A stretch of DNA of 9,848 nucleotides. Origin: Prevotella sp. UBA3294. GTDB lineage: Bacteria; Bacteroidota; Bacteroidia; Bacteroidales; Bacteroidaceae. Position 1 is the first letter of the stretch, and each line of letters starts with the position of its first letter. This document shows, one piece after another, positions 1 through 6,863 of this stretch. The stretch covers positions 1 to 9,848 of the forward strand of contig DETG01000094.1 of NCBI GenBank assembly GCA_002361535.1, written 5' to 3'. Under the pieces are notes generated by a model. It made no database searches. It was given only the letters and a program-made list of their open reading frames with translations, and was not told where the DNA came from. A program made the translations under genes and the position numbers.

Positions 1-50
1 CGCTGGAGTATGAGGCTATTAAGGTTCAGACAAGAAATTACAAGAACTAA
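1..50 (+). CDS. sdhA: Succinate dehydrogenase/fumarate reductase flavoprotein subunit, C-terminal end (partial)
   Basis: Only the last 15 codons are inside the window. In the frame starting at base 3 they read LEYEAIKVQTRNYKN followed by TAA at 48-50. A charged, Tyr/Lys-rich tail of this kind is what I expect at the end of the Bacteroidota SdhA/FrdA flavoprotein, and the next gene is unmistakably the iron-sulfur subunit, which normally follows the flavoprotein in the C-A-B operon order. The protein carries FAD and the succinate/fumarate active site on the cytoplasmic face of the membrane complex, but none of those motifs is visible here. The identification rests on gene order plus the short tail. 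Confidence 0.75.
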   Translation, partial: LEYEAIKVQTRNYKN

Positions 51-152
51 GAAGCTCCCTCCCAACCTTCCCCTTTGGGGAGGAAAAATACTACTTTAAC
101 TAAGGCCCATGCCCCTATATGGCCTCCCCCCAAGGGGGGATATGAGGGGGGC
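51..152. repeat. C/G-run hairpin region between sdhA and sdhB (REP-like)
   Basis: The 108-bp gap between the two subunit genes holds two short palindromes. The first is CCTTCCCC (66-73), a TTT loop, and GGGGAGG (77-83), seven pairs with one G-T wobble. The second is a run of six C (126-131), AA, and six G (134-139), followed by another run of six G at 146-151 that could compete for the same C run. The C/G runs stand out from the surrounding coding sequence. I have an impression that C-rich/G-rich intergenic repeats of this look recur in Prevotella genomes, but I cannot verify copy number. The last G run lies 7 bases before the sdhB ATG and could act as a Shine-Dalgarno-like sequence. Confidence 0.5.
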
Positions 153-158
153 TACATT

Positions 159-917
159 ATGGCAAAAAATATTTCATTTACAATAAAGTTCTGGCGTCAG
201 AACGGCCCGTTGGAGAAAGGCCACTTTGACACACACGAGATGCACGACATCCCCGATGACACATCCTTCCTTGAGATGCTCGACATCCTCAATGAGGAAC
301 TCATCAACGAGGGTAAGGAGCCGTTCGTGTTTGACCATGACTGCCGCGAGGGTATCTGCGGTATGTGCTCTTTGTATATTAACGGAACGCCTCACGGCAA
401 GACGGAGCGTGGTGCCACTACCTGCCAGCTCTATATGCGTCGTTTCAACGATGGTGACGTGATTACCGTTGAACCTTGGCGTTCTGCTGGTTTCCCGGTG
501 ATTAAAGACTGTATGGTTGACCGTAATGCCTTTGACAAGATCATTCAGGCCGGTGGCTACACCACTATCCGTACTGGTCAGGCGCAGGATGCCAATGCTA
601 TCCTGATTCCCAAGCAGGATGCCGATGAGGCTATGGACTGCGCTTCTTGCATCGGCTGTGGTGCTTGCGTAGCAGCTTGTAAGAATGGCTCGGCCATGCT
701 CTTCGTATCCAGCAAGGTTTCTCAGCTCGCTCTGCTTCCTCAGGGCCGTCCCGAGGCTGCCAAGCGTGCCAAGGCCATGATGGCGAAGATGGAGGAGTTA
801 GGCTTTGGTAACTGCACCAATACCCGTGCCTGCGAGGCCGTTTGCCCGAAGAACGAAAGCATCGCCAATATCGCCCGTCTGAACCGCGAGTTCATCAAGG
901 CCAAGTTGGCTGACTAA
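159..917 (+). CDS. sdhB: Succinate dehydrogenase/fumarate reductase iron-sulfur subunit
   Basis: This 252-residue protein passes electrons between the flavoprotein and the membrane cytochrome b subunit of complex II (succinate oxidation or fumarate reduction) at the inner face of the cytoplasmic membrane. The N-terminal ferredoxin-like domain has CREGICGMC at residues 62-70 plus Cys89, ligands for the [2Fe-2S] centre. The C-terminal domain has [14 protein letters not shown] at 161-174 and [12 protein letters not shown] at 219-230, the cysteines for the [4Fe-4S] and third iron-sulfur centres. The ATG at 159 is chosen because the protein begins [12 protein letters not shown], as in relatives, whereas the upstream in-frame extension to 75 translates the intergenic C/G repeat. 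In anaerobic Bacteroidota the enzyme usually works as fumarate reductase, so frdB would be an equally good name. Nothing is missing; length is normal for this subfamily. Confidence 0.96.
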   Translation: MAKNISFTIKFWRQNGPLEKGHFDTHEMHDIPDDTSFLEMLDILNEELINEGKEPFVFDHDCREGICGMCSLYINGTPHGKTERGATTCQLYMRRFNDGDVITVEPWRSAGFPVIKDCMVDRNAFDKIIQAGGYTTIRTGQAQDANAILIPKQDADEAMDCASCIGCGACVAACKNGSAMLFVSSKVSQLALLPQGRPEAAKRAKAMMAKMEELGFGNCTNTRACEAVCPKNESIANIARLNREFIKAKLAD

Positions 918-926
918 GAGTATTAT

Positions 927-958
927 ATGGTGGCGAGACCATCATGTCTCGCTACCAT
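927..958 (+). repeat. Strong hairpin after sdhB
   Basis: The left arm ATGGTGGCGAGAC (927-939) pairs with GTCTCGCTACCAT (946-958) across a CATCAT loop: 13 pairs including one G-T wobble. It starts 9 bp after the sdhB stop codon. No T tract follows directly, so alone it is better read as an RNA-stabilising or REP-type hairpin than as an intrinsic terminator; a true terminator lies just beyond. Confidence 0.7.
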
Positions 959-974
959 CCTACTTGAACAGTGT

Positions 975-1011
975 AATGTGGAAACCGCAATGGTCTCCAC
1001 ATTTTTCTTTT
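975..1011 (+). terminator. Rho-independent terminator of the sdh/frd operon
   Basis: AATGTGGA (975-982) pairs perfectly with TCCACATT (996-1003). The stem continues past one A-C mismatch with ACC/GGT (984-986 and 992-994), closing on a GCAAT loop. The stem runs straight into a T-rich tract (1002-1006 and 1008-1011, broken by one C). This is the classic arrangement of an intrinsic terminator and fits the end of the respiratory operon. Confidence 0.75.
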
Positions 1012-1044
1012 CACGTAATTATTGATATAAGATGTAAACTGCAG

Positions 1045-1512
1045 ATGAAAACATTATTCCTTAACGTGTCTTTTGGCATCCTTGCCTTTTTGCCTCAGGG
1101 GTGGGTGTTTATGATACTCATCATGCTGTTGGAATCTTTTGTGATGTCTGAGTTGCTGTGTTGGAAAGTACTGAATGGTCGAATCACAGGAACGGTATTT
1201 TTGAGTAATATCATCAGTGGTATAGCCGGTATTATTATCACGATGATCCTGAATGGCGGATGGTATCTTGTTGTTTGGTTTCCCTGGGTAGGCAGGCATG
1301 AAATTGATTTGTCGGCACCCAATGCCCTTTGGGGTCTTTGTTTGTTTTATCTTTTCGCCTTTGTACTGTCCGTACTGATTGAGGAAATTATTAACTGGCA
1401 GTTTTTGAAAAAGGTATATACATCCAAAAAGATTCTTTGGGCGACCTTAGTAGCTAACATTGTCAGTTATCTCTTAGGCAGTATTGTTTTGTATTCGATC
1501 AGTTTTTCTTGA
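1045..1512 (+). CDS. Hypothetical four-helix integral membrane protein
   Basis: I do not recognise this 155-residue protein. It is strongly hydrophobic, with about four membrane segments near residues 8-35, 52-80, 95-115 and 130-152. Short basic stretches (KKVY, SKK around 122-129) follow the third segment, and a Glu pair lies in EEIINW at 113-118. The start is set at the ATG at 1045: earlier in-frame starts (TTG 964, ATG 976) fall before or inside the terminator hairpin of the upstream operon and would add a non-hydrophobic leader. It stands alone, after that terminator and before the xpt promoter. No -7 box was found directly upstream. No enzymatic motif is visible, so no function is proposed. 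Confidence 0.7.
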   Translation: MKTLFLNVSFGILAFLPQGWVFMILIMLLESFVMSELLCWKVLNGRITGTVFLSNIISGIAGIIITMILNGGWYLVVWFPWVGRHEIDLSAPNALWGLCLFYLFAFVLSVLIEEIINWQFLKKVYTSKKILWATLVANIVSYLLGSIVLYSISFS

Positions 1513-1541
1513 AAAACCGCATGAATCCCTATTTTAATTGT

Positions 1542-1549
1542 TATCTTTG
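1542..1549 (+). promoter_or_regulatory. Bacteroidota -7 promoter element of xpt
   Basis: TATCTTTG matches TAnnTTTG exactly and lies 20 bp before the xpt ATG. No convincing -33 TTTG is seen at the usual spacing. The box sits inside an imperfect inverted repeat: AATTGTTATCTTT (1536-1548) against AAAGATACAATT (1557-1568), 12 pairs with one bulged T, the second arm ending 1 bp before the start codon. Confidence 0.65.
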
Positions 1550-1569
1550 CACACAAAAAGATACAATTT

Positions 1570-2154
1570 ATGGCATTAAAAGTATTATGTGACCGCATCC
1601 TGCAAGAGGGGCGGTGTATGGAAGGTGGCATCCTGAAGGTTGACCGCTTTGTCAATCACCAGATGGATCCGTATCTGATGAAACAGATAGGAATTGAGTT
1701 TATCCGTCGCTTTGCCGATGTGAAAGTTAACAAGATTCTCACCATTGAGGCCTCGGGCATCGCCCCGGCAATCATGTTAGGTTATCTGATGGAGCTCCCT
1801 GTGGTGTTTGTGAAGAAGAAGGTCCCTTCTACGATGTCGGATTTCTACCAGACCGAGGTATGCTCGTTCACCAAGCATCGCTCCTATAACGTGGTCATCA
1901 ACAAAGAATACCTAACCTCTGATGACCATGTGCTGTTCATTGATGATTTCTTAGCCTTTGGTAATGCAGGAAAGGGCATTATCGACCTTTGCCGACAGGC
2001 TGGTGCTACGATCGAAGGTATGGGCTTCATCATCGAAAAAGGCTTCCAGCATGGTCGTGAGGTTTTACAGAAAGAAGGAATCCAGCGAATCGAGTCAATG
2101 GCTATCATTGAGTCGCTTGACAACTGCCAGATCAAGATCAAGGAGGACGAATAG
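1570..2154 (+). CDS. xpt: Xanthine phosphoribosyltransferase
   Basis: This 194-residue cytosolic enzyme joins xanthine to PRPP to give XMP in purine salvage. Its length equals that of Bacillus subtilis Xpt and the sequence follows it closely: [14 protein letters not shown] at 21-34, [10 protein letters not shown] at 58-67, PVVFVKKK at 77-84, and the PRPP-binding motif [13 protein letters not shown] at 121-133, followed by EKGFQHGRE at 156-164. The ATG at 1570 gives the family start and lies just after the -7 element. No purine riboswitch is seen: the leader is only about 15-20 bases, unlike the Bacillus gene. An EamA exporter follows 14 bp downstream and probably shares the transcript, so export of purine-related metabolites is one conceivable link. 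Confidence 0.95.
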   Translation: MALKVLCDRILQEGRCMEGGILKVDRFVNHQMDPYLMKQIGIEFIRRFADVKVNKILTIEASGIAPAIMLGYLMELPVVFVKKKVPSTMSDFYQTEVCSFTKHRSYNVVINKEYLTSDDHVLFIDDFLAFGNAGKGIIDLCRQAGATIEGMGFIIEKGFQHGREVLQKEGIQRIESMAIIESLDNCQIKIKEDE

Positions 2155-2168
2155 TTTATCTATCACAG

Positions 2169-3038
2169 ATGGACGAGACAAGGAAAGGTTTTATTCAGTT
2201 GCACCTGAGTGTGTTGCTTGCTGGATTTACGGGTTTGTTCGGACGACTGATCACGCTGAACGAGGTAGATATCGTATGGTATCGTATGCTGTTCACCAGT
2301 CTGATCCTGCTGGTTTTTACCGGTCTGCCCAAGGTAGGATGGCGGAAATTCCTTCAGCTTTGTGGCTGCGGTGCCTTGCTGGGATTCCATTGGATCCTGT
2401 TTTATGGTAGCATCAAGGCCTCGAATGTCTCCATCGGAGTGATATGTTTTTCGCTGATAGGTTTCTTCACGGCTCTCTTTGAGCCGCTTATCTACAAACG
2501 TCGTCTTTCGTGGCTTGAACTGTTGTTCTCATTGATTACCGTACTGGGTGTTCTGTGCATCTTCTCGTTCGATGCCCGTTATCGTTATGGTATCGCCATT
2601 GGCATCGTCTCTTCAGCCGTTTGTGCCCTTTATGCTATCTGTAACAAGAAGGTCAGTGTGGGCGTTCGTAGCCGGACGGTGCTGATGTATCAGATGTCGG
2701 GTGGGTTGGTTTTGATTTCGGCGATCATTCCCGTTTACCTGCTGTTCTTCCCCAGTCAGCAGCCAGTCGTCGTTGTGCCCAGTGGATCCAATCTTTGGCT
2801 GATGCTTTGTCATGCCCTGTTCTGCACTGTAGGCATGTATCTCTTGCAGATTCAAGCCTTGAAGCGCCTCTCGGCCTTCACCGTGAACCTGTCCTATAAC
2901 CTTGAACCGTGTTACACCATTATCTTGGCTTTTATTATTTTTGGTGAGGGCCGTGAGATCAACTTCTCCTTTTATATAGGTATCGCACTGATTTTGATCA
3001 GCGTTCTTTTACAGACGCGCCGTGCCTGGAAGAAATAA
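2169..3038 (+). CDS. EamA/DMT-family exporter
   Basis: This 289-residue protein has the ten-helix layout of the drug/metabolite transporter superfamily, two EamA repeats of about five helices each. Recognisable parts are the first helix (LSVLLAGFTGLFGRL, 13-27), the conserved WYR after helix 1 (37-39), the LFEPLIYKRRLSW loop ending repeat one, and NLEPCYTIILAFIIFGE near the end of repeat two, a typical EamA signature. The family moves small metabolites or amino acids, mostly outward, across the cytoplasmic membrane; the substrate cannot be read from the sequence. It lies 14 bp after xpt with no promoter between them. Its stop codon is 2 bp from that of the convergent DUF3237 gene, with no room for a terminator. 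Confidence 0.88.
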   Translation: MDETRKGFIQLHLSVLLAGFTGLFGRLITLNEVDIVWYRMLFTSLILLVFTGLPKVGWRKFLQLCGCGALLGFHWILFYGSIKASNVSIGVICFSLIGFFTALFEPLIYKRRLSWLELLFSLITVLGVLCIFSFDARYRYGIAIGIVSSAVCALYAICNKKVSVGVRSRTVLMYQMSGGLVLISAIIPVYLLFFPSQQPVVVVPSGSNLWLMLCHALFCTVGMYLLQIQALKRLSAFTVNLSYNLEPCYTIILAFIIFGEGREINFSFYIGIALILISVLLQTRRAWKK

Positions 3039-3040
3039 TC

Positions 3041-3550
3041 TCATTTCACTTTCCACACATTGAGGACAATGCCTTTGAAGTCGGGCGTGAACTCTGGAGC
3101 ACAAAGGAAGAGCGAATTGTTCATCCAACCATATTTACTGTCGGCGGGAGCCTCAAACTGCGGAGCACACCGGAAATAGAAAGTCGGTTGACCATTCTTG
3201 TCCTTTCCGTTGGTGATGATGCCCCGATTGCGTACATGGATATAGACGCCGTCGTCTGTCTGAATACAGTAGATAGCTTCCAGTTCCGTGCGGTTCTCCG
3301 CATTAAGCTGATAGTCGGCACCGCCGTTGATGATCGTTCCTTTGATGTCCGGCCCTTCGAAAGTTCCTCCAGTGATAGGAATCACAGTGCGCCTTCCATG
3401 TTGTGTGTTGTTGATACCAAAAGCCTCACCCAGAGTAACTCTCAGTTGCAGAGCGAACTCCAGCTGCGGTGCATCCTTGGGAGGATAAGTCTGGGCGCTG
3501 ACACATAATGTGAAGGCCGCCAGGATGACGGTGAATAATAATTTCTTCAT
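3041..3550 (-). CDS. Secreted DUF3237 domain-containing protein
   Basis: This 169-residue protein starts with a clear signal peptide, MKKLLFTVILAAFTLCVSA, with cleavage likely after residue 19 or 20, so it should be exported to the periplasm. The mature part matches my knowledge of DUF3237 (PF11578): LEFALQLRVTLGEA at 30-43, RRTVIPITGGTFEGPDIKGT at 53-72, NGGADYQ at 75-81, then a beta-rich core ending YFRCAPQFEAP and YGWMNNSLFLC. The biochemical role of the family is unknown. The ATG at 3550 is preferred over the upstream in-frame extension to 3589 because it starts the signal peptide and lies 25 bp after a -7 box; the longer form would begin upstream of that box. It is divergent from the EamA-GNAT gene. 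Confidence 0.87.
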   Translation of the reverse strand: MKKLLFTVILAAFTLCVSAQTYPPKDAPQLEFALQLRVTLGEAFGINNTQHGRRTVIPITGGTFEGPDIKGTIINGGADYQLNAENRTELEAIYCIQTDDGVYIHVRNRGIITNGKDKNGQPTFYFRCAPQFEAPADSKYGWMNNSLFLCAPEFTPDFKGIVLNVWKVK

Positions 3551-3575
3551 AGGTTGACTGATTGGATTGTGAGTG

Positions 3576-3583
3576 CAAAGATA
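3576..3583 (-). promoter_or_regulatory. Bacteroidota -7 promoter element of the DUF3237 gene
   Basis: Read on the minus strand, these bases are TATCTTTG, an exact TAnnTTTG match 25 bp before the start codon at 3550. A small inverted pair CAAAGA/TCTTTG surrounds the spacer upstream of the box. No clear -33 TTTG at standard spacing. Confidence 0.6.
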
Positions 3584-3626
3584 CGACAATTCTTTGATTC
3601 ATAGCGAATAATTCCGCATTATTTTG

Positions 3627-3634
3627 TACTTTTG
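3627..3634 (+). promoter_or_regulatory. Bacteroidota -7 promoter element of the EamA-GNAT gene
   Basis: TACTTTTG matches TAnnTTTG and lies 22 bp before ATG 3657. It forms an imperfect inverted repeat with the start region: ATTTTGTACTTTTGT (3621-3635) against ACAAAATACAAGAT (3645-3658), all paired except one G-T wobble and one bulged base. It is divergent from the DUF3237 promoter about 45 bp away, so the two genes share one control region. Confidence 0.6.
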
Positions 3635-3656
3635 TAGCCAAATGACAAAATACAAG

Positions 3657-5099
3657 ATGATGACAGATCCTACCACCGCGAAACAACGGCATCTACGCCT
3701 CCTCTATCATGTGGTGGCTTTCCTTGTAGTGGCAATCTGGGGTTCAACGTTTGTCTTTACCAAGTTGCTGTTGCTGAGTGGTTTCACACCGGCACAGATC
3801 TTCACCTTGCGCTTTCTCATAGCTTATGCCATGCTGTTGGCATTCTGTCTGTGGAGGGGTATCCGTTGGTTTTCTGACACATGGAAAGATGAGCTGCTGA
3901 TGTTGGGGTTAGGCGTCTCGGGCGGTTCGTTATATTTCCTTGCCGAGAACGGAGCCATGAACTATACCACAACCACCAACACCTCGCTCATTGTCTGTCT
4001 TTGTCCGCTGTTTGCCTCAGCCCTGATAGGATTCTTCTACAAATCGCAACGTTTGAATCGTACGCAGCTTATAGGAACGCTGATGGCTGCAGCAGGTGTG
4101 GTGGTCGTTGTGATGAACGGGCATTTTGTCCTTCATCTGTCACCTATTGGCGATACCTTGGCATTTATCGCCTGTCTCTGTTGGGCGGTGTATAGTTTAT
4201 TGATGATACCAGCCAATGCGAAGTATGATACGGTGTTCATCACACGAAAGGTCTTCTTCTATGGCTTGTTGTCGATGATACCTTATTATATTTATTACCC
4301 TGGCCTGAACGTGCATCTGTTGTTTGAGCACACCTCCCTGCTGTGGAATCTTCTGTTTCTGGGATGCGTTGCCTCTACGATGTGTTTTCTTGCCTGGAAC
4401 TGGACGATGAAGAAATTAGGTGCGGTGGTCGTGACGAACTATGTCTATTTCAATCCCGTCACTACTATCCTCTTTGCCTGGCTGCTTCTCTCCGAACCTA
4501 TCACCCTCTTTTTCTTGATAGGTACGGTGTTGATTCTTGTGGGTATGTATCTAAGTGACAAACATAAACATTCCAATACCATGCGAAAGATTAGAAGAGC
4601 ATCTGAGAATGACTTGCCGCGTATTCTGGAGTTGATCGATTTTGGACGGCAGAAGATGCGGGCCATGGGAAACATGGACCAGTGGACTCATGGCAATCCC
4701 CGTCGGGAAGTCCTCTTGCAAGACATCGAGAAGGGGAACAGTTATATCGTAGAAGATGACGGGGAGGCTGTGGCCACCTTTGCCTTCGTTGAAGGACCCG
4801 ATGTGACCTATCAGCACATTTACGAAGGACAATGGTTAGACGAGCCCACAGTCGATGGAAATGTTCAGACAAACTATTGGGTTGTTCACCGCATGGCCAG
4901 TGCTCCAGAAGCTCATGGCATCTTTAAGACGGTGCTCGACTATTGTTTCTCCCGTACCCCCAATATCCGTATCGATACCCATCGGCAGAATACCCACATG
5001 CGCCGGGCACTCGAAAAATATGGATTCCATTATTGTGGTATTATCTATCTGTTGGATGGGGCAGAGCGTTTAGCTTATCAACGTTGTCTGACGAGATGA
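3657..5099 (+). CDS. EamA/DMT-family exporter fused to a GNAT acetyltransferase
   Basis: One 480-residue reading frame holds two proteins that are normally separate. Residues ~10-300 form a full ten-helix EamA exporter (VVAIWGSTFVFTK in helix 1; NYVYFNPVTTILFAWLLLSE near the end). After a linker of about nine residues (SDKHKHSNT), residues 309-480 form a complete GNAT domain that starts with its own Met (MRKIRRASENDLPRI), contains VHRMASAPEAHGIF at 410-423 in the acetyl-CoA region (the glycine-rich loop is degenerate) and IDTHRQNTHMRRALEKYGF at 439-457. Ten helices would put the acetyltransferase in the cytosol. ATG 3657 is chosen because ATG 3642 would sit at the expected transcription start; 3642 and 3660 are alternatives. 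The stop overlaps the next gene's ATG (ATGA), so translation is probably coupled. Substrate unknown. Confidence 0.88.
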   Translation: MMTDPTTAKQRHLRLLYHVVAFLVVAIWGSTFVFTKLLLLSGFTPAQIFTLRFLIAYAMLLAFCLWRGIRWFSDTWKDELLMLGLGVSGGSLYFLAENGAMNYTTTTNTSLIVCLCPLFASALIGFFYKSQRLNRTQLIGTLMAAAGVVVVVMNGHFVLHLSPIGDTLAFIACLCWAVYSLLMIPANAKYDTVFITRKVFFYGLLSMIPYYIYYPGLNVHLLFEHTSLLWNLLFLGCVASTMCFLAWNWTMKKLGAVVVTNYVYFNPVTTILFAWLLLSEPITLFFLIGTVLILVGMYLSDKHKHSNTMRKIRRASENDLPRILELIDFGRQKMRAMGNMDQWTHGNPRREVLLQDIEKGNSYIVEDDGEAVATFAFVEGPDVTYQHIYEGQWLDEPTVDGNVQTNYWVVHRMASAPEAHGIFKTVLDYCFSRTPNIRIDTHRQNTHMRRALEKYGFHYCGIIYLLDGAERLAYQRCLTR

Positions 5100-6106
5100 A
5101 GGATATGAGAAGAGGAGTGAGATACTGTTTCCTGCTGGTTCTCCTGCTGACGTTCCCTGCTGCTGCCTATGCACAACAAACCATCGTGAGGCCACCTGCT
5201 TTGTCGTATGGTGACACCATCGCGGTGATCTCCCCTTCGAGTGTGCCTGACACTGCTATGGTCATGAAGGGATGTTCCGTGTTGCGCCAGTGGGGATATG
5301 TTCCTGTGTTAGGTCCCCACGTCTTCCATTCTTATCACGGTTTTGCCGGAACAGCCGATGAACGGGCATCCGACATGCTTTGGGCATTAAGAGACCCTTC
5401 CGTCAAGGCCGTGCTCTGCAGTCGTGGAGGCGATGGAGCCGTGCAGGTGCTAAGGCGTGTTCCTTTGGAGATGTTCAGAACTAATCCTAAATGGCTGATA
5501 GGCTTCAGTGATGTGACAGCCCTTCATAGTGCCGAGGTCTCGGCGGGCGTGATGAGTATTCATTATTCTATGTGTGATGGGATAGCACTCCGTGGTGTGC
5601 GTGATACCGTGAATACCCTCTTCCGGAAGATTCTATCTGGAGAGATGCCCGCTTATCATGTGCCAGCACATCCCTTAAACCAATATGGCGAGGCGGAAGG
5701 GATCTTGGTTGGGGGGAATTTCTCTGTTTTCTGTGGTCTGGCAGGTTCCGATTACGATTTCCTGAACCGTGTAGATGAAGGACTGATCCTTTTCATCGAA
5801 GATACCGGTGAATCGATGTCGAAGGTGGACCGTATGCTTCACCAGCTTGAAATCCGTGGAATCCTTTCCAAGCTGAGAGGGGTCATCGTGGGACATTTCT
5901 CAAAGTATAAGTGTCCGGAGAACGGCTTTCATGATATGTACGACATGCTCCACGAGTATCTGCAACATCTCCCCATCCCCGTATGCTATGATTTCCCCGT
6001 GGGGCATCACAGTGGCTTCAACTATCCCATGGTGGAAGGGTGCCGGGTAACGCTCACTGTTCGTCAAGACTCGACTTACCTAAGGCATCACGCAGAGAAC
6101 AGGTAA
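5096..6106 (+). CDS. S66-family LD-carboxypeptidase (muramoyltetrapeptide carboxypeptidase-like), exported
   Basis: This 336-residue serine peptidase belongs to family S66, whose LdcA members cleave the bond before the terminal D-Ala of murein tetrapeptides and whose MccF members inactivate microcin C. Visible parts: a signal peptide at about 1-27 (RRGVRYCFLLVLLLTFPAAA then AYAQ), LSYGDTIAVISPSS at 37-49, CSRGGDGA at 108-115, nucleophile Ser138 in GFSDVT, Glu235 in FIEDTGES and His304 in PVGHHSG, forming the Ser-Glu-His triad. The ATG at 5096 overlaps the upstream stop as ATGA and starts the signal peptide; the longer in-frame extension runs back inside the GNAT coding region. Export distinguishes it from cytosolic E. 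coli LdcA and suggests action on murein peptides in the periplasm. The partner exporter-acetyltransferase leaves other substrates open. Confidence 0.9.
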   Translation: MKDMRRGVRYCFLLVLLLTFPAAAYAQQTIVRPPALSYGDTIAVISPSSVPDTAMVMKGCSVLRQWGYVPVLGPHVFHSYHGFAGTADERASDMLWALRDPSVKAVLCSRGGDGAVQVLRRVPLEMFRTNPKWLIGFSDVTALHSAEVSAGVMSIHYSMCDGIALRGVRDTVNTLFRKILSGEMPAYHVPAHPLNQYGEAEGILVGGNFSVFCGLAGSDYDFLNRVDEGLILFIEDTGESMSKVDRMLHQLEIRGILSKLRGVIVGHFSKYKCPENGFHDMYDMLHEYLQHLPIPVCYDFPVGHHSGFNYPMVEGCRVTLTVRQDSTYLRHHAENR

Positions 6107-6143
6107 TGACAACTTTCTGTAATCATCCCAATGACAAATCATC

Positions 6144-6770
6144 ATGGACTCTTATCTGAATACAACGAATATTGCCCGCAGCACCGATGGGGTAGAGTAT
6201 CATCCCTTGATACCCTTTCTGCCGGAGAATGCCAAGGTGCTGTTTCTTGGCAGTTTCCCGCCACAGCGTAAACGGTGGTGCATGGACTTCTACTACCCAA
6301 ACTACATCAACGACCACTGGCGCATAGAAGGACAGGTGTTTTTCGGTAACCGGAATCATTTTGTCGATGAAAAGGCAAAGCGTTTCAAGATCCGCGAGAT
6401 TGTGTCCTTCTGTCTGGAGAAGGGAATCGCTTTCTTTGATACCTCAATGGCCGTCCGCCGTCTGCAGGATAATGCGTCTGACAAGTACCTCGAAGTGGTG
6501 GAGCCTACAGATATCCCTGCCTTGATAGCATGTCTTCCCCATCTGAAAGCCATTGTCACCACTGGCGAGAAAGCCACGGAAACGCTGTGTCACTCCCTGC
6601 AAGTACCCCAGATGCCGAAAGTCAATACTTGGGTTACCATTCCCCCCAGCAGTTATCCGGGAGACCATCCCCTGGTACTCTACCGTCTTCCTTCATCATC
6701 CCGCGCCTACCCCCTTGCTTTTGAGAAGAAGGCGGCAGCCTATCAAGAGATGTTTGATTGCTTCCTTTAA
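6144..6770 (+). CDS. Uracil-DNA glycosylase superfamily protein
   Basis: This 208-residue cytosolic protein resembles the UDG-like family found widely in Bacteroidota. Residues 32-40 (VLFLGSFPP) match the first catalytic-site strand and loop of the fold; residues 181-190 (RLPSSSRAYP) occupy the place of the C-terminal DNA-intercalation motif; IVTTGEKATETL at 137-148 resembles the strand and turn before it. Such enzymes excise uracil or mismatched bases from DNA. The substrate is uncertain, because the first motif lacks the Asp-Pro-Tyr of family 1 enzymes. The gene starts 37 bp after the S66 peptidase with no recognisable promoter between, so it may be at the end of that transcript. ATG 6144 is the only reasonable start; an out-of-frame ATG lies at 6131. 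Confidence 0.8.
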   Translation: MDSYLNTTNIARSTDGVEYHPLIPFLPENAKVLFLGSFPPQRKRWCMDFYYPNYINDHWRIEGQVFFGNRNHFVDEKAKRFKIREIVSFCLEKGIAFFDTSMAVRRLQDNASDKYLEVVEPTDIPALIACLPHLKAIVTTGEKATETLCHSLQVPQMPKVNTWVTIPPSSYPGDHPLVLYRLPSSSRAYPLAFEKKAAAYQEMFDCFL

Positions 6771-6805
6771 TGGTTTCGCTCCCTCGTAAATATTTTTTTA
6801 TTTTC

Positions 6806-6833
6806 TTGTAGTTTTCAGAAACATCCTATCGTC
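6806..6833 (+). promoter_or_regulatory. Candidate ECF-type, self-recognised promoter of the sigma factor operon
   Basis: TTGTAG (6806-6811), a 17-bp spacer and TCGTC (6829-6833) resemble ECF promoters, which often have a short -35 core with an AAC/TAG-like end and a CGTC-type -10. No TAnnTTTG box is present. The -10-like part is within ATCGTCTAATGG (6828-6839), which recurs in inverted orientation before the next gene. ECF sigma factors commonly drive their own genes, which fits, but the assignment rests on pattern only. Confidence 0.4.
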
Positions 6834-6863
6834 TAATGGGCAAAGATCATAAACAGTAAGACA

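Noticed and set aside
75..158. N-terminal extension of SdhB
   Set aside because: It translates the C/G-run intergenic repeat ([11 protein letters not shown]) and is not part of the family; ATG 159 gives the normal start.
964..1044. Longer start (TTG 964 or ATG 976) for the membrane protein at 1045
   Set aside because: The extra codons lie before and inside the terminator hairpin of the upstream operon and translate to a hydrophilic leader unlike a membrane protein start.
1500..1569. Purine riboswitch before xpt, as in Bacillus
   Set aside because: The leader after the -7 element is about 20 bases, far too short for a purine aptamer, and no aptamer-like three-way junction is seen.
3642..3656. 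ATG 3642 as start of the EamA-GNAT protein
   Set aside because: It lies only 7 bp after the -7 box, at the expected transcription start, so use would need a leaderless mRNA. Not excluded, but 3657/3660 fits better.
4943..5095. Upstream extension of the S66 peptidase
   Set aside because: It lies entirely within the GNAT coding region in another frame; the signal peptide and the ATGA overlap fix the start at 5096.
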